Below, in pieces: positions 23,930 to 35,269 of a stretch of DNA of 64,000 bases. This DNA is from Trachythela sp. YZ-2020 (Eukaryota > Cnidaria > Anthozoa > Malacalcyonacea > Clavulariidae): NCBI GenBank assembly GCA_016169945.1, contig JADLSH010000373.1, positions 868,001 to 932,000 of the forward strand. The letters are read 5' to 3'. The notes beneath the pieces were generated by a model. It searched no databases. It was given only the letters and a program-made list of their open reading frames with translations, and had not been told where the DNA came from. Numbering within the stretch: the stretch's first letter is position 1; every line of letters begins with the position of its first letter. Position numbers and translations under genes: made by a program.

Positions 23930-24375
23930 AATTGATAATTCTAAAGTTAAAAGTACTTATCTTTCGATTAGTTTTTGCATGCATTTTGTACAAAAACATA
24001 CAAAACATATAACAGAGGTTGTGTTACAATGGCTGATGGCTCCCACATGTAGCGAACCTGCGTTCGGTCAGTGATTGGCCAAAGAGTTTTTGGGAATTAT
24101 AACTGTTTGGTTTAGAAAAAGAGAGGAGTTGCTGCATGCATGTATTTCTGCATTTAAAATAACTTTGTCCGGTAAACTGTCAAGTAGTAACATGTTTACG
24201 CTGAGCATCTTTGTGCAGCTACGCTCAATTCTAATGTATAACTACTTTAAAAATAGGTACGCCAAGCGTACATGTATCTGCTTATGCGTATTTGCATAGA
24301 TGTCAATGCATGAGGTCAATGTCACTCAATGAGTGGATGAACGTTTATGTTGCTTTTAAAAAACTGTGCATAAAG

Positions 24376-26870
24376 GGACGAGGGCCTATAGCCCATGGGA
24401 GCAATTTTTAAAACAATTGTGAAACCTTAAGATTTTAGTCTTTTATACTTGAGAATAAAGGTTATGTTAGCAGCACTATTTACACACCACATATAAATAT
24501 TACATACCATCAACTCATTTAGTCCCCCTAGTCACAACTCACAACAGTTTGGGAAAGAAATGCCAAACTGTGCTTATATCTTTATACCAATCAAATATCA
24601 AAAGTAAACTTAATATAAGGTGATGTTGACTATTGAAATGACAAACAATGACCATGAACTATTGTCGATTTGACCCAAATAGTGTTGAGAATAAATATGG
24701 CATTATTTTAACACTTTTACGAGTGAACTTTGTCGAAATAGAAGCTCGAATAATGCAGGATATTCGTACAATATTTAAAAAGGCACACCACATATAAATA
24801 TTACATACCATCAACTCATTTCGTCCCCCTAGTCACAGCAGTTTGGGAAAGAAATGCCAAACTGTGCTTATATATTTATACCAATTAAAAATCTCAAAAG
24901 TATAAGGTGATGTTGACTATCGAAATGACAATTCGATTTGACGATTTTGACACAAATAGTGTTGAGAATAAATATGGCATTATTTTAACACTGCTATGAG
25001 TGAATTTTGTCGAAATAGAAGCTCGAATAATGCAGGATATTCGTACAATATTTAAAAAGGCTTACCTTGTTTCCTGATTCAAATGATATTGATATATAGC
25101 AGGTCAAGTCAAGTCAATACTTTGTGTAAATTGGCGAATCATTTCCACAGCGTAAAATGCTATCAAACCACTTCCGATACTTACTAAAAATACTCCCTCG
25201 ACTCTTGCCATGTTCCAGATAGTACAGAAAATTAAAAATATCGTTGGTTTGATGGATAATTTTCACCGTAAAATTTAAAATTTTAGTCATGTTTACAATT
25301 CTCGCCCTTCAGTAGTCCGCCATCTTGAAATAATCAATGTCAATCCAGTTGAACATAGAGATCAAAGAGTATCACTATAATTACGTCATTTTAATCTAGG
25401 CTGTCGCTGATTGGCTACAAGCACGGCACGGTACGCAGGCGATGGCAATATATCTGCTTTCGCAGATACAAAAATAGGTACGCTAAGCGTACATGTATCT
25501 GCTCATGCGTATTTGCATAATTGTATAATTTAATAAAGTAATTAAAGAGTTAATGGGTCAATTAATACAAGAGGTCTATTAGTGTATGAACTTTAATATT
25601 GCTCCGAAACAATTGTGCAAATAGGATGAGGGCCTATAGCCCATGGGAGCAATTTTTAAAACAATTGTGAAACCTTCAGATTTTAATCTTTTATACTCGG
25701 GAATAAAAGGTTGTAGTAAACAGCAGTATTTACACACCACATATAAATATTACATACCACCTAGTCCCCCTATAGCCTCAACAGTTTGGGAGAGAAATGC
25801 CAAATTGTGCCTATATCTTTTACCAATAAAATATCAAAATTGCTTTAGCATGTCTAGAACTCGAGTTATTCAGGAAAGTTGGCGTACGTATTGATGTCAA
25901 AAATTGTCAGCCATGTTGAATTTGATTTTAATTAGTTTGAAATTATCCAAAGAAAATGGTGGAATTTACCCACAAAAAACCCGGAAACCACACAATTTCG
26001 AGTTGTGACGTCACTTGCACAAGCCGAATATCGAGTAAAAGCACCAAGCTAGATCAAAGGTGATTCAAGCTGAGTGTGTAATAAAAGAATACCTCAGACG
26101 AATAACTATTATGATTAACCATATAACTACAATTTCTAATAAACAATGTTGATCATTTAAAACATAAAAAGTATTTGTATCATTAAAAAAGGTATTCGGT
26201 TCATGTCTGTCTAACTCACAAATTTTGACGGTTTAAAGGCGCATGCGACTATATTCGGATATAAGCGCCTATGAGGGCCTATAGCCCATAGGAGCAATGT
26301 CTAAAACAATTGTGAAACCTTCAGATTTTAGTATTTTATACTTGAGAATAAAGGTTGTATATAACAGCACTATTTTAACACTTATATGAGTGAACTTTGT
26401 CGAAATAGAAGCTCGAATAATGCAGGATATTCGTACAATATTTAAAAAGGCTTACCTTGTTTCCTGATTCAAATGACATTGATATATATCAGGCCAAGTC
26501 AAGTCAATACTTTGTGTAAATTGGCGAATCATTTCCACAGTTTAAAATGTTATGAAAACACTTCCAATACTTACTAAAAATACTCCCTCGACTTTTGCCA
26601 TGCTCAAAATAGTACAGAGAATTAAAATTATCGTTGGTTTGATGGATAATTTTCACCGCAAAATTTAAAATTTGACTCATATGCATGTTTACAATTCTCG
26701 CCCTTCAGTAATCCGCCATCTTGAAATAATCAATATCGATCCAGTTGTACATAGAGATCAAAGAGTATCATATAATTACGTCATGTTAATCTAGGCTGTC
26801 GCTGATTGGCTACAAGCACGGCACGGTTTACAAGGCGATAGCAATATATCTGCATTCGCAGATACAAAAA
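24376..26870. repeat. Dispersed and tandem segmental duplication block
   Basis: The block contains repeated modules. Module P, starting GGGCCTATAGCCCATGGGAG, occurs near 24384, 25630 and 26274. Module Q, starting CACACCACATATAAATATTA, occurs at 24482, 24787 and 25735. Module R, starting CTTACCTTGTTTCCTGATTC, occurs at 25063-25480 and 26452-26868. Copies are highly similar with small indels. Each R copy, read on the minus strand, has a CAAGATGGCGGA start motif, the same short frame of nearly 60 codons and a CAAG/GTAAGC donor. They could be duplicated first exons with promoters, or pieces of an unknown repeat. Confidence 0.7.
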
Positions 26871-26877
26871 GCCTTAC

Positions 26878-27086
26878 CGAAGAACTTTAAGAATCCTGGC
26901 CATGTTGCCCACGTGAGAAGATGGTTGATCAAAATTTTATCTTTCTCTTTGTCATTTAATTGACTATCGTCCTTTAGTTTCAGCGGCCAGGACTTATCCA
27001 GCATCGCACTGAGCAATTTTATACCATTGGTTGAACTCCTGTTCCGTCTTAAATAGTTGAAAGTGGGTTGTTCTTCATGACCATCC
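26878..27086 (-). CDS. RNF213: RNF213-like exon, stalk
   Basis: The acceptor is TTTCTAG before 27086 and the donor GTAAGG after 26878. The frame is open across the exon and includes FNYLRRNRSS, LLSAMLDKSWPLKLKDD and HLLTWATWPGFLKFFG. A SAMLDKSWP helix followed by LLTW is a strong RNF213 stalk signature. It starts with the third base of a codon, while the preceding exon (29148) ends in phase 0, so a small exon is missing between them. A second frame is open over the first 90 bases but then stops. Confidence 0.6.
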
Positions 27087-27137
27087 TAGAAATATAAAAT
27101 TCGAAAACTATACATACTGTACAGATATACTCCAACC

Positions 27138-27516
27138 CAGGGCCTTTTTTAAGAAATCGTCAGTGGGGGGCATCATCGGAAGGGGACGTAACAAGTAGGT
27201 AGTGTATTACAGGTGTAGGAAGGCGAAGGGGGTTCTGGGGGTCCTCCCCCAGAAAATTTTTGTATTCTTGAGTCTCTGTGGCTTGATTTCCTGCATTTTC
27301 AGAGACAATTTTTTATATATCCCATCTAAACGGAGCCAGATTTTGTTGTGAGAATACAATAACTTTCCTCTAAACTCAGTTTTTTTCCCTTTTTGGCTTA
27401 TACTTTGGACAAAAGGGACCTTCACTGGGGGGGGGGCAGAAATAGCTTACTGAGGGACGAAAATGGGGGCTGGGGGGGCTTTTGCCCCTCCAGTACATTA
27501 GTTAAAAAAGGCCCTG
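27138..27516. mobile_element. hAT-type MITE
   Basis: Perfect 15-bp inverted ends CAGGGCCTTTTTTAA are flanked by a perfect 8-bp target duplication CTCCAACC (27130-27137 and 27517-27524). Length is 379 bp, with GGGGG-rich segments inside and no transposase. The exact duplication and ends indicate a fairly recent insertion in the intron upstream of the 27086 exon. Confidence 0.92.
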
Positions 27517-27704
27517 CTCCAACCCTGCAAGCATTGGAAAATAATTCACTATAAAGAAATATCTTCACAAATTCAATATTAAGTAACTAATTTGTCAAGA
27601 AGTAGAGAAGTTGTTGATCGCTTTTTTAATTTATACTATTTTAACAAATTTGCTGCATATTTTTTTTTAATTGATACTTCCTTAAGTAATATATACAGTT
27701 TATA

Positions 27705-28232
27705 CAGGGTCTATAAAAAAAAAGGTAATTCAACTTTAGCATGTTATCGTGCATTTATTATTTAGTTTATATATTTTTTCGTACGAATAAAGATCAGTCT
27801 TTTAGCTGTCAAAAGATATCTTTCTTGTATCATCGTGATCGAAAATGACCAAATACAATATATGATTAAAATTGCCGGTCGAAAATTTTCCACCATAGGG
27901 ATGTGGGTGCAACGTTATTATCTGCCTATTGAAATTATTCTCATTTCGTGTTCAAATTTAATAATTTTAATAAGATGGCATAACCCATAGTATAGCTAGG
28001 CAAATTATAAAATCTTGGTAAATTTAAAGAAGGATCGTGACAACGAAATTTGGTTGAAACATTTCACGAGACAGGAAGTTTGCAGACTGAACTGGCAATG
28101 TTGAACGTTTTACAAATAGGTAACCATCATTTGGGCAAATGGAAAAATATGATTTCCACCACTCTTTCTTCGTGGGATCGTATTGGGACCATTATTGATC
28201 ACAGTGATACACGAAAGGTGTCATTTGACAGC
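27705..28232. mobile_element. MITE with long inverted repeats (family A/B/C, copy B)
   Basis: Starts after TA with CAGGGTCTATAAAAAAAAAG and includes GGTAATTCAACTTTAGCATG and TTTTAGCTGTCAAAAGATA, matching copies at 6996 and 46785. The right side carries the inverse GGTGTCATTTGACAGC but stops there, so the right terminal repeat is truncated. Its middle is homologous to the inverse of copy A. Confidence 0.75.
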
Positions 28233-29147
28233 CATTCCCTCCTCACGGAGTCATTAACCAATCAATCAATCAATCAGCTTTATAAAATGAGGGTAAAACT
28301 ATTACAAGATATGTATTGTATTCTCCCTAGTGGCCCTCGGATAACATAAGCTTTTAGTATAAATTTGGCATAGCCAACGAGCTTTCGCGCGTTTGATTGG
28401 TTACTTGAGCAGTTAATCTGACGCAATTAATATTCAATCACTACTAAGAGAATATTGCTTTTCAAGAGAATGGCCAGCCAAAGTCGATTTCAAATATTTT
28501 TAACATTCAAATAGAGAAAGTGTTACTCCCAGAAAACGAACGAAGAAACTTTTCATATTTTAAAGACAAAAACAAGTTCATTTAACACAAGTTCATTTTA
28601 CTGTTTGTTTTGAGGAGTTACTGAGTATAGATCTGAAAGAGCGCTAAAAGTCGGATTTTGCCATTCTCGAAGGTCAAATTTCAAACAAAGTAAAATTTAA
28701 CAATGAAAATACTTCCTTTTCGTTTATTGTAAGGAAATTTTGCACTCAGACTTTTTACTATTAGCTAAGTTAAATCTTATCGAATAAATCGGAGGCGGAA
28801 TTTGCCTACGAATTTGCTTTACAAGGAACAATATTTTCGCAGAAAACGGCATCGAAAAAAGTCTTTGTCGTCAATTATCTGTGATAACATCTTTACCTAA
28901 CTGTAAACTGACCCCTTTGACAGCCTATATGAACTGGTTCTAATGTATGTTCAGGTCTTGTACATGGGGGGTAGTTGCCTGCGGCAAAATACATTTCTTG
29001 CATCTGCGCGCCACCTACCCTCCTCCAAATTCTTGTATACCAGCCTAAACCTAACTAAGCGGGTGAAAGAAATGTTGAGGTGCGGAATTTGTGTGATTTT
29101 CTTTCCTTCATTGCGGATTTTCTCTACAATTTACTTCAAAAACTTAC

Positions 29148-29264
29148 TTTTACAACTTTTTCTACAGCTTCGAAAGCAGCTTCACTTAAACATGTTGCAA
29201 TATCTCGATTACATTCTTGTTCGTCAGATTGACAAAATAGCTCAATCTGAACGAGTGGTGTCAC
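29148..29264 (-). CDS. RNF213: RNF213-like exon, stalk
   Basis: A 39-codon exon in phase 0 at both ends, acceptor TTGTAG, donor GTAAGT. The peptide contains TPLVQIELFC and IATCLSEAAFEAVEKVVK. A VQIELFC strand followed by CLSEAAFEAVE is a characteristic RNF213 sequence in my memory. It joins the exon at 33630 directly. Confidence 0.65.
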
Positions 29265-29529
29265 CTACAATTTGATAAAAAATAACATTTAGCCTACATG
29301 GGCAAGTGAATTGCACTAATATATTCTGACAAATACAGTTATATCTATGGAAATAATTTACAATCAACACGCTTTACTTGTATCATCATTTTATACAACG
29401 TCCTAGTCACTTAAGATTTACAAACACTGTTTTTAAAAATGACTACATTTCCAAAATCTTTGAACCCTCACAATATATGTATTAAATGTGCGTTCATCGT
29501 TGAGAATACACACTAAATCCACAGTTAGA

Positions 29530-30146
29530 TGCTTCCAACTTAATCATATGGTCAATATCCCAACTAGAGGAACAAAGAGGACCGGATTTATTCCAGCTTA
29601 CATGAATTCTATAGTGAAATATCCAGCATTTATTGTTCTCATTGAATTCGGAAGTAAGTAATATCGCAACGAATGGTCAGAAGAGTTAGAGACAAAAGGC
29701 CAAGTAAAACATCAGCTCTTGGTCGTTTCTTGCTAGCTGTTCCCTGGACCGAGCTAATTTCATCTTACAAATCAAGTGAAAAACCTGTCACAGTACATTG
29801 TACGGACTGACCATGGATGAATACCCATATTAAAAGCCTTATTGTTAGAAGACAAAGAGCACTTGCATACAGAAATGCTTCTCTAAGATTTTGAGGAATA
29901 AAGTCAACAGGGAACGAAAGCGGCGTCAGAAACTGTCTTATAATAACAAAGTAAAAGACTTACAATATACACTAAACCTAGACGTTGGTGGCGAGAAATC
30001 AAACAGCTGTGGGGAAAATCCAAGAACATGGTTCTAGCGACTTGCGCTCTATATTATTAATAATTTTTTTATACAGATCAAGAACTAGCGAATGAAATTA
30101 ATGATTGCTTTATCGACGTCATGAAAGATTACGCGCCTCTTAAGAA
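29530..30146 (+). pseudogene. Middle fragment of a Jockey/CR1-like LINE
   Basis: Frame-shifted matches to the segment between endonuclease and reverse transcriptase: MVNIPTRGTKRT near 29550, PWMNTHIKSLIVRRQRALAY near 29810, RNKVNRERKRRQK near 29910 and DQELANEINDCFIDVMKDYA near 30080. The same wording occurs at the start of the better copy at 36157 (RNKVNRERKR; ANKINEEFISVMADYE), so both belong to one family. Many stops and shifts; it ends at about 30146, where another repeat starts. Confidence 0.75.
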
Positions 30147-30184
30147 CTAGAAATACATTCATGCAGAATCCCCTCGCCCATTTG
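30146..30184. repeat. Short repeat shared with 63766-63818
   Basis: ACTAGAAATACATTCATGCA and the following AATCCCCTCGCC recur at 63766, where a 15-base part is duplicated. It is probably a fragment of a dispersed element of unknown type that directly follows the LINE fragment. Confidence 0.7.
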
Positions 30185-30926
30185 ACAATTAGTCGCCGAA
30201 GGGCGAAGGCGAGGTAATTGCAAGCCTATAGAGTATACTCACTGAGCCGAACGCGAATTAGTAGAAATTTCAAAAAGAAAAACACAGACCGAAAGTTATG
30301 AGGTCAGTTTAAAAGTTTGGAATGGCTCATATACAAAATAGAATGGCTTTAAAAATATATCTAAGCTATATTTTTACTGCACATAACAGTATAAATGAGG
30401 ATAAAACGAATAATTTACAAACTATAAGTATATAATCACTTGAGAGTTGAGCCGTACGGAAAAAGTTTACATGTATATTTCATTAATTTCAACAGCGAAA
30501 AAAACGCTGCTTCGGGGAGAAAAAAAGTGTATTTTTTATCGCTTACCTTGAAAAATGTCAATAATATATCCTTCTTGAAATTTATTATTAATTTTTTTCA
30601 TTAAATATTTTGAAATCAGGCTCGAAAAACCGATTTTTCCTCGGATTTTTCGGTTTCAAATTCAGCAGCTCTCGAGGAGCCATTTTGAATTTCTTTCTAC
30701 TCGCGCATGCGCATAACTTAAAAAACCGTCCAACGTCCATGACAAAAAAAAATGGCGGACAACTTTGCACTCCGCTATGTTCACAAATCTCCGAGCGGAA
30801 TTAGTACCCTCGCACGGCGCTTCGCGCCGTAGCTCGGGGATAAATTAGTGTCCCTTTGGAAGACGATACGCCCATTTTAGTCACGGAGGAGTCTCAAACT
30901 CGTTCCCAGGGCATTTTTCATGTCCT
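30185..30926. other. Non-coding stretch with small palindromes
   Basis: Intronic DNA between the LINE fragment and the minisatellite. CGCCGAAGGGCGAAGGCG-like palindromic motifs occur near 30192, and CGGCGCTTCGCGCCG near 30815. The phrase CCGAGCGGAATTAGTACCC at 30791 recurs at 44225, so part of this is a dispersed repeat. No coding sequence supported. Confidence 0.45.
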
Positions 30927-31959
30927 GCGCCTCCTCATGCGCCTCCTCATGCGCCTCCTCATGCGCCTCCTCATGCGCCTCCTCATGCGCCACCTCATGC
31001 TCCTCCTCATGCGCCTCCTCATGCGCCTCCCCATGCGCCTCCCCATGCGCCTCCCCATGCGCCTCCTCATGCGCCTCCTCATGCGCCTCCTCATGCGCCC
31101 CCTGATGCGCCTCCTCATGCGCCTCCTCATGCTCCTCCTCATGCGCCTCCTCATGCGCCTCCTCATGCGCCTCCTCATGCGCCTCCTCATGCGCCTCCTC
31201 ATGCGCCTCCTCATGCGCCTGCTCATGCGCCTCCTCATGCGCCTCCTCATGCGCCTCCTCATGCGCCTCCTCATGCGCCTCCTCATGCGCCTCCTCATGC
31301 TCCTCCTCATGCGCCTCCTCATGCGCCACCTCATGCTCCTCCTCATGCGCCTCCTCATGCGCCTCCTCATGCGCCTCCTCATGCGCCTCCTCATGTGCCC
31401 CCTGATGCGCCTCCTCATGCTCCTCCTCATGCGCCTCCTCATGCGCCTCCTCATGCGCCTCCTCATGCGCCTCCTCATGCGCCTGCTCATGCGCCTCCTC
31501 ATGCGCCTCCGCATGAGCCTCCTCATGCCTCCTCCTCATGCCTCCTCATGCGCCTCCTCATGCGCCTCCTCATGCGCCTGCTCATGCGCCTCCTCATGCG
31601 CCTCCTCATGCGCCTCCTCATGCGCCTCCTCATGCGCCTCCTCATGCGCCTCCTCATGCGCCTCCTCATGCGCCTCCTCATGCGCCTCCTCATGCGCCTC
31701 CTCATGCGCCTGCTCATGCGCCTCCTCATGCGCCTCCTCATGCGCCTCCTCATACGCCTCCTCATGCGCCTCCTCATGCGCCTCCTCATGCTCCTCCTCA
31801 TGCGCCTCCTCATGCGCCTCCTCATGCGCCTCCCCATGCGCCTCCTCATGCGCCTCCTCATGCGCCTCCTCATGCGCCTCCTCATGCGCCTCCTCATGCG
31901 CCTCCTCATGCGCCTCCTCATGTGCCTGCTCATGCGCCTCCTCATGCGCCTCCTCATGC
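30927..31959. repeat. 12-bp GC-rich minisatellite, about 86 units
   Basis: The unit is CTCCTCATGCGC, tandemly repeated over 1.03 kb with scattered variants (CACCTCATGC, CCCTGATGCG, GCTCATGCGC). Variant patterns recur 300-336 bp apart, so larger blocks of 25-28 units were duplicated. Because the unit is divisible by three and holds few stops, five of six frames are open and give long false proteins of (MRLL)n, (CASS)n, (HAPP)n, (HEEA)n or (MRRR)n. It lies in the intron between the 33630 and 29264 exons. Confidence 0.95.
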
Positions 31960-32656
31960 TTCTGGACCAGGATATTCTATCCTCTATCGTTCAGTCTCTG
32001 GTATTCAGTAAATTATTCTACTGCTCCGTTGTATGGTCAAGTACATCGACCAAAAACGTGAATAAACTACAACTTATCCAAAACTTTGCTGCAAGGATCA
32101 TAACAAACACCCACAAGTTTGACCATATTACCCCCGTGCTCCAAGAGTTGAAGTGGATAACAGTTGACAAGTTCTTGACATATAAAGATACTCTCCAGAC
32201 TTATAAATGTATGAAGGGGCTGTCTCCCCCATACTTAAGCCAACAGTTTTATCAACGAGCAAGCATTCACGAACATCCAACCAGACACAATAATGAGTTA
32301 GACATTCCAAAATTTCAAACAAGTACCTGTCAGAAGACTTTCCATTTCTGCGCAGTTAAATTATGGAACAATATGGACGATGCTATGAAGTCAATAGGGA
32401 ATTTAAAAAAATTCTAGTCAGAACTTTTTAGAAGATACTTACTAAACCAATAGGAATTTTAAACTTAAGTCTGAGTCTGATAGAAGATTCTATTTTACTA
32501 CGATTAGGGTATATATATTTTTTATATCTAACTTTGTGATATTGTAACACATAACTGTAATTAGTTAATGAAATAACTAGTTGTAAGTACTTTCTGAAAA
32601 ACCCTATTGGGAGAATGTACATATATTTAAACATTAAACATTAAAACATTAAACAT
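31960..32656 (+). pseudogene. 3' end of a LINE, inserted in the minisatellite
   Basis: From about 31965 to 32417 one frame encodes the C-terminal part of a Jockey/CR1-type reverse transcriptase: LVFSKLFYCSVVWSST, KLQLIQNFAARIITNT, KWITVDKFLTYKD and AVKLWNNMDDAM. A 3' UTR and an (ATTAAAC)-type tail (32629-32656) follow. The catalytic core is absent, a normal 5' truncation. Minisatellite units lie on both sides, so the LINE landed inside the array. It is a different family from the copy at 36157. Confidence 0.8.
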
Positions 32657-32790
32657 GCGCCCACTCATGCGCCTTCTCGTGCGCATCCTCATGCGCCCCT
32701 CATGTGCCTCCTCATGCGCCAACTCACTCCACCTCACTGCACACTTAATGAGTGCACCATCTCATGCGCCAGCTTGCGTCAACTCAAAAA
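32657..32790. repeat. Degenerate continuation of the 12-bp minisatellite
   Basis: Units such as ATGCGCCCACTC, ATGCGCCTTCTC and ATGTGCCTCCTC continue for about ten imperfect copies after the LINE tail. They are far more diverged than the main array. Confidence 0.75.
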
Positions 32791-33629
32791 ACGGCCTCTA
32801 CTATACTACAAACAAAATAACATTTTTAGAGTAAAATCATTTACTGATGGTCTCTTACTGATTGTACGTCTTCACTCACGGCGTTACTTCAAGACTGTTT
32901 TCTCTGTTATACGTGCAGTAAATCCCTGGTAATTTGCACAGAAATTAACGATCGCAACGAAGATTGATAAAAGATTTATCATTTGTTCTTTGAAACAAAA
33001 TTGCCGACATGACATGCAGCCATTTCTCTCGAAGAAGTGAATTTGATACCCAACTGCTGGCATGCGTTGTGCCAAGGCTCCATAAATAATAGGCTCAGTG
33101 TTGAATGTTTGGCACTTCGATGCTGGTTTATGTTCGTATAGCTCGTGAACCGTCGTCGCTTTCGTTTATGAAAACGGTAATTTTTAACCAGAGTGGTATG
33201 GAAAGACAATATTCTTTAACGGTTGATAGTTATAGCAAATACAAAATAACGTTTATTGCAAAACAGGATGTATTATGAATAATACTATATACATCGCACA
33301 CTCATTCGGCAAAAATATTTCATTCTCTATTTAAAATATCAGTATTATCTTATGAGCATCCATATCATTTTTTTTTTAATTTGTAGTACGAAATCTAGAA
33401 ATTTCAAGAAAACAAACATGTTTCGTTTAAGTTAATATATAATTAGTACGAGCATGGCAAAGAATAATCCCTTTAGCTCTCACAATTTACGTCTAAATAT
33501 TTAAAGCTGCCGCCTACCATTGACTTACTTGCAGTGGGTCATATGGAAAGAGTACAAAATACGTAATTGAAAAAATCCTGCGTGTATGTGCGTTAGTGCG
33601 TAACAATATTTAATGTACAATCACTATAC

Positions 33630-33725
33630 CTTGCGTATTCTACTCTGAAATTTATCGAAGAATTTATCGTGCCACCGCTTATAGAAGATTGCCGGGGCAG
33701 ACATTGATAGCAGTGTATTCCAAGC
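33630..33725 (-). CDS. RNF213: RNF213-like exon, stalk
   Basis: A 32-codon exon, phase 0 at both ends, acceptor GTGTAG, donor GTATAG. The peptide AWNTLLSMSAP, then FYKRWHDKFFDKFQSRIRK, is a pattern I recall from RNF213 (W..LLS...FY..W..KF...F..R..K). It follows directly on the exon at 34225 and precedes that at 29264. Confidence 0.65.
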
Positions 33726-34224
33726 CTACACACGAGAAACATAAAATCAGAAGTACTCTTCAAAATTGATAAGTGTTTAAAATCCATCTAAGCTAAAATG
33801 CATTGTACATATTCTCAAAATACAGCATTTTAAAAAACGACATATACACTAAAGCGTGCGTGAATAAGACACATCGAAGGATGGGTTATTGTTAGAGCAA
33901 TAATAGATAAGCTCAGCCACACTCGCGCTGAATAAGTAATGTCTCGTGCCCAAAAGGTACACGTCAACACTTAATACATAACGGATACATTCCAGTTAAT
34001 TACCGGCACAATGCAAATTAATGTGCTTTTGTCTCCAGGTAGAACTGGAGCTAGAAAAAAAAATTGCTACAGCAAGTTGGCCTATTCTGACGACCTTAAT
34101 AGCCAATAGCACGTTCTACTCAGGTGAGTGATATTCGACTGAGTTACGTAAATATACATATCGTGATTAGAATACATGCGTTATCAGCATTAATATTCTA
34201 ATGTGTGTGTTAGCAACTACTTAC

Positions 34225-34591
34225 CTGCAATTCTTGGTCCCATGGTGTAACCTTACTATATCCAAGGTGAACAGGAAGCTTGATATCTATAAAATTTTCA
34301 ACAAACTCACACTGCTTTGTGAAAAGGGATGACATGTCGTTTGGAATATCTGTCCATTGGTATGATTGGTTCTGATCGGGATCATTTTCAGATCCCGATA
34401 ATGCAGATTCTTCTTGAAGGTCAATTCCATTTTTTTGAAGTACAATAACAGTAATTAAACACTCCACCAAGCGACAAAGGATTGCAACTTGACTAAATGC
34501 AATATAATATTTCACATTTTGAACAAGGTACACCAAATTTTCAAGCAAAACCAACGTCTCTGGCAGCCGTTCTTTCGGAAATTGCTTAGGG
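34225..34591 (-). CDS. RNF213: RNF213-like exon, long stalk exon
   Basis: At 367 bp this is the longest exon seen. Acceptor ATTTCAG, donor GTAAGT. It encodes helical LPETLVLLENLVYLV and LCRLVECLITVIVLQKN, then an acidic linker SGSENDPDQNQ and VTPWDQELQ at the end. It starts with the third base of a codon, matching the two bases left by 35214, and ends in phase 0. Confidence 0.65.
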
Positions 34592-34690
34592 CTGAAATAA
34601 TTCAGGAAAAACATATATAGTTATTTAGTGTTATACTAAAATTACAGAAAATATGTTAAGATAAAAGCAATGCTATGCAGGACCGTGGCT

Positions 34691-34706
34691 GGGGGCTGCA
34701 GCCCCC
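34691..34706. repeat. Perfect 16-bp palindrome
   Basis: GGGGGCTGCAGCCCCC is a perfect GC palindrome in an AT-rich intron, possibly the end or core of a MITE. No borders recognised. Confidence 0.7.
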
Positions 34707-35213
34707 TAATAATTTGTGAAATAAAATTCAAATTGATTTCAGTTAACCGTTGAATGATAGGAAAGTCAAATCAAATGAAAAAGTTTCGGTTACCCTTGTT
34801 ACAGAAAATTTCCTGTTTACACAGTTTAACAGGCGCGTAATCTCATCATTTAAAGCGTTTCTTCACAATAAACATGTTATCACATAAAACGTCTTGTTTT
34901 GTTAAACCCCCTAAACGTTCGCGGACCTATATTGAAAAACAACCTCGATTGAAAAACACCCAATATATATATATAGGTAATATAAATCTATAGTTACTAG
35001 TGAAATTGACAGGTTATTTATAAAAGTAATCGGCTGTTGATTGTTGTGTAAAACTACCATTATACAGAGTTTAAGTTTCGCGTTCGTACGAAAATTTGAC
35101 TCTGCCGTTTGCCGTTGCCCTCAAACGTGAATCTTAAACTCCTATTTGCTACACTCTACCCACACTGGCGCCGCACGTTCGAGATATTTATAAAAGTGTA
35201 ATGAATATAATAC

Positions 35214-35269
35214 CTCAAGTGGGATAAGGTTTGGTTGATCTCCTTAAACAATAACGCTAGGTATTCTAC
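35214..35269 (-). CDS. RNF213: RNF213-like small exon
   Basis: A 56-bp exon encoding VEYLALLFKEINQTLSHL, acceptor TTTCTAG, donor GTATTA. It is supported because it links the 47588 exon (phase 0) with the 34591 exon (needs two bases) exactly. Too short to be recognised alone. Confidence 0.55.

Noticed and set aside
26987..27086. Frameshift in the RNF213-like exon
   Set aside because: Two frames are open over the first bases. One stays open to the donor and matches the family, so no shift is required.
30927..31959. CRISPR-like array
   Set aside because: Units are contiguous 12-mers without unique spacers, and the genome is eukaryotic.
30856..32061. 401-residue and related long frames
   Set aside because: They are made almost entirely of a 12-bp minisatellite with no stop in most frames. 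Only the last part (from 31965, in another frame) is LINE protein.
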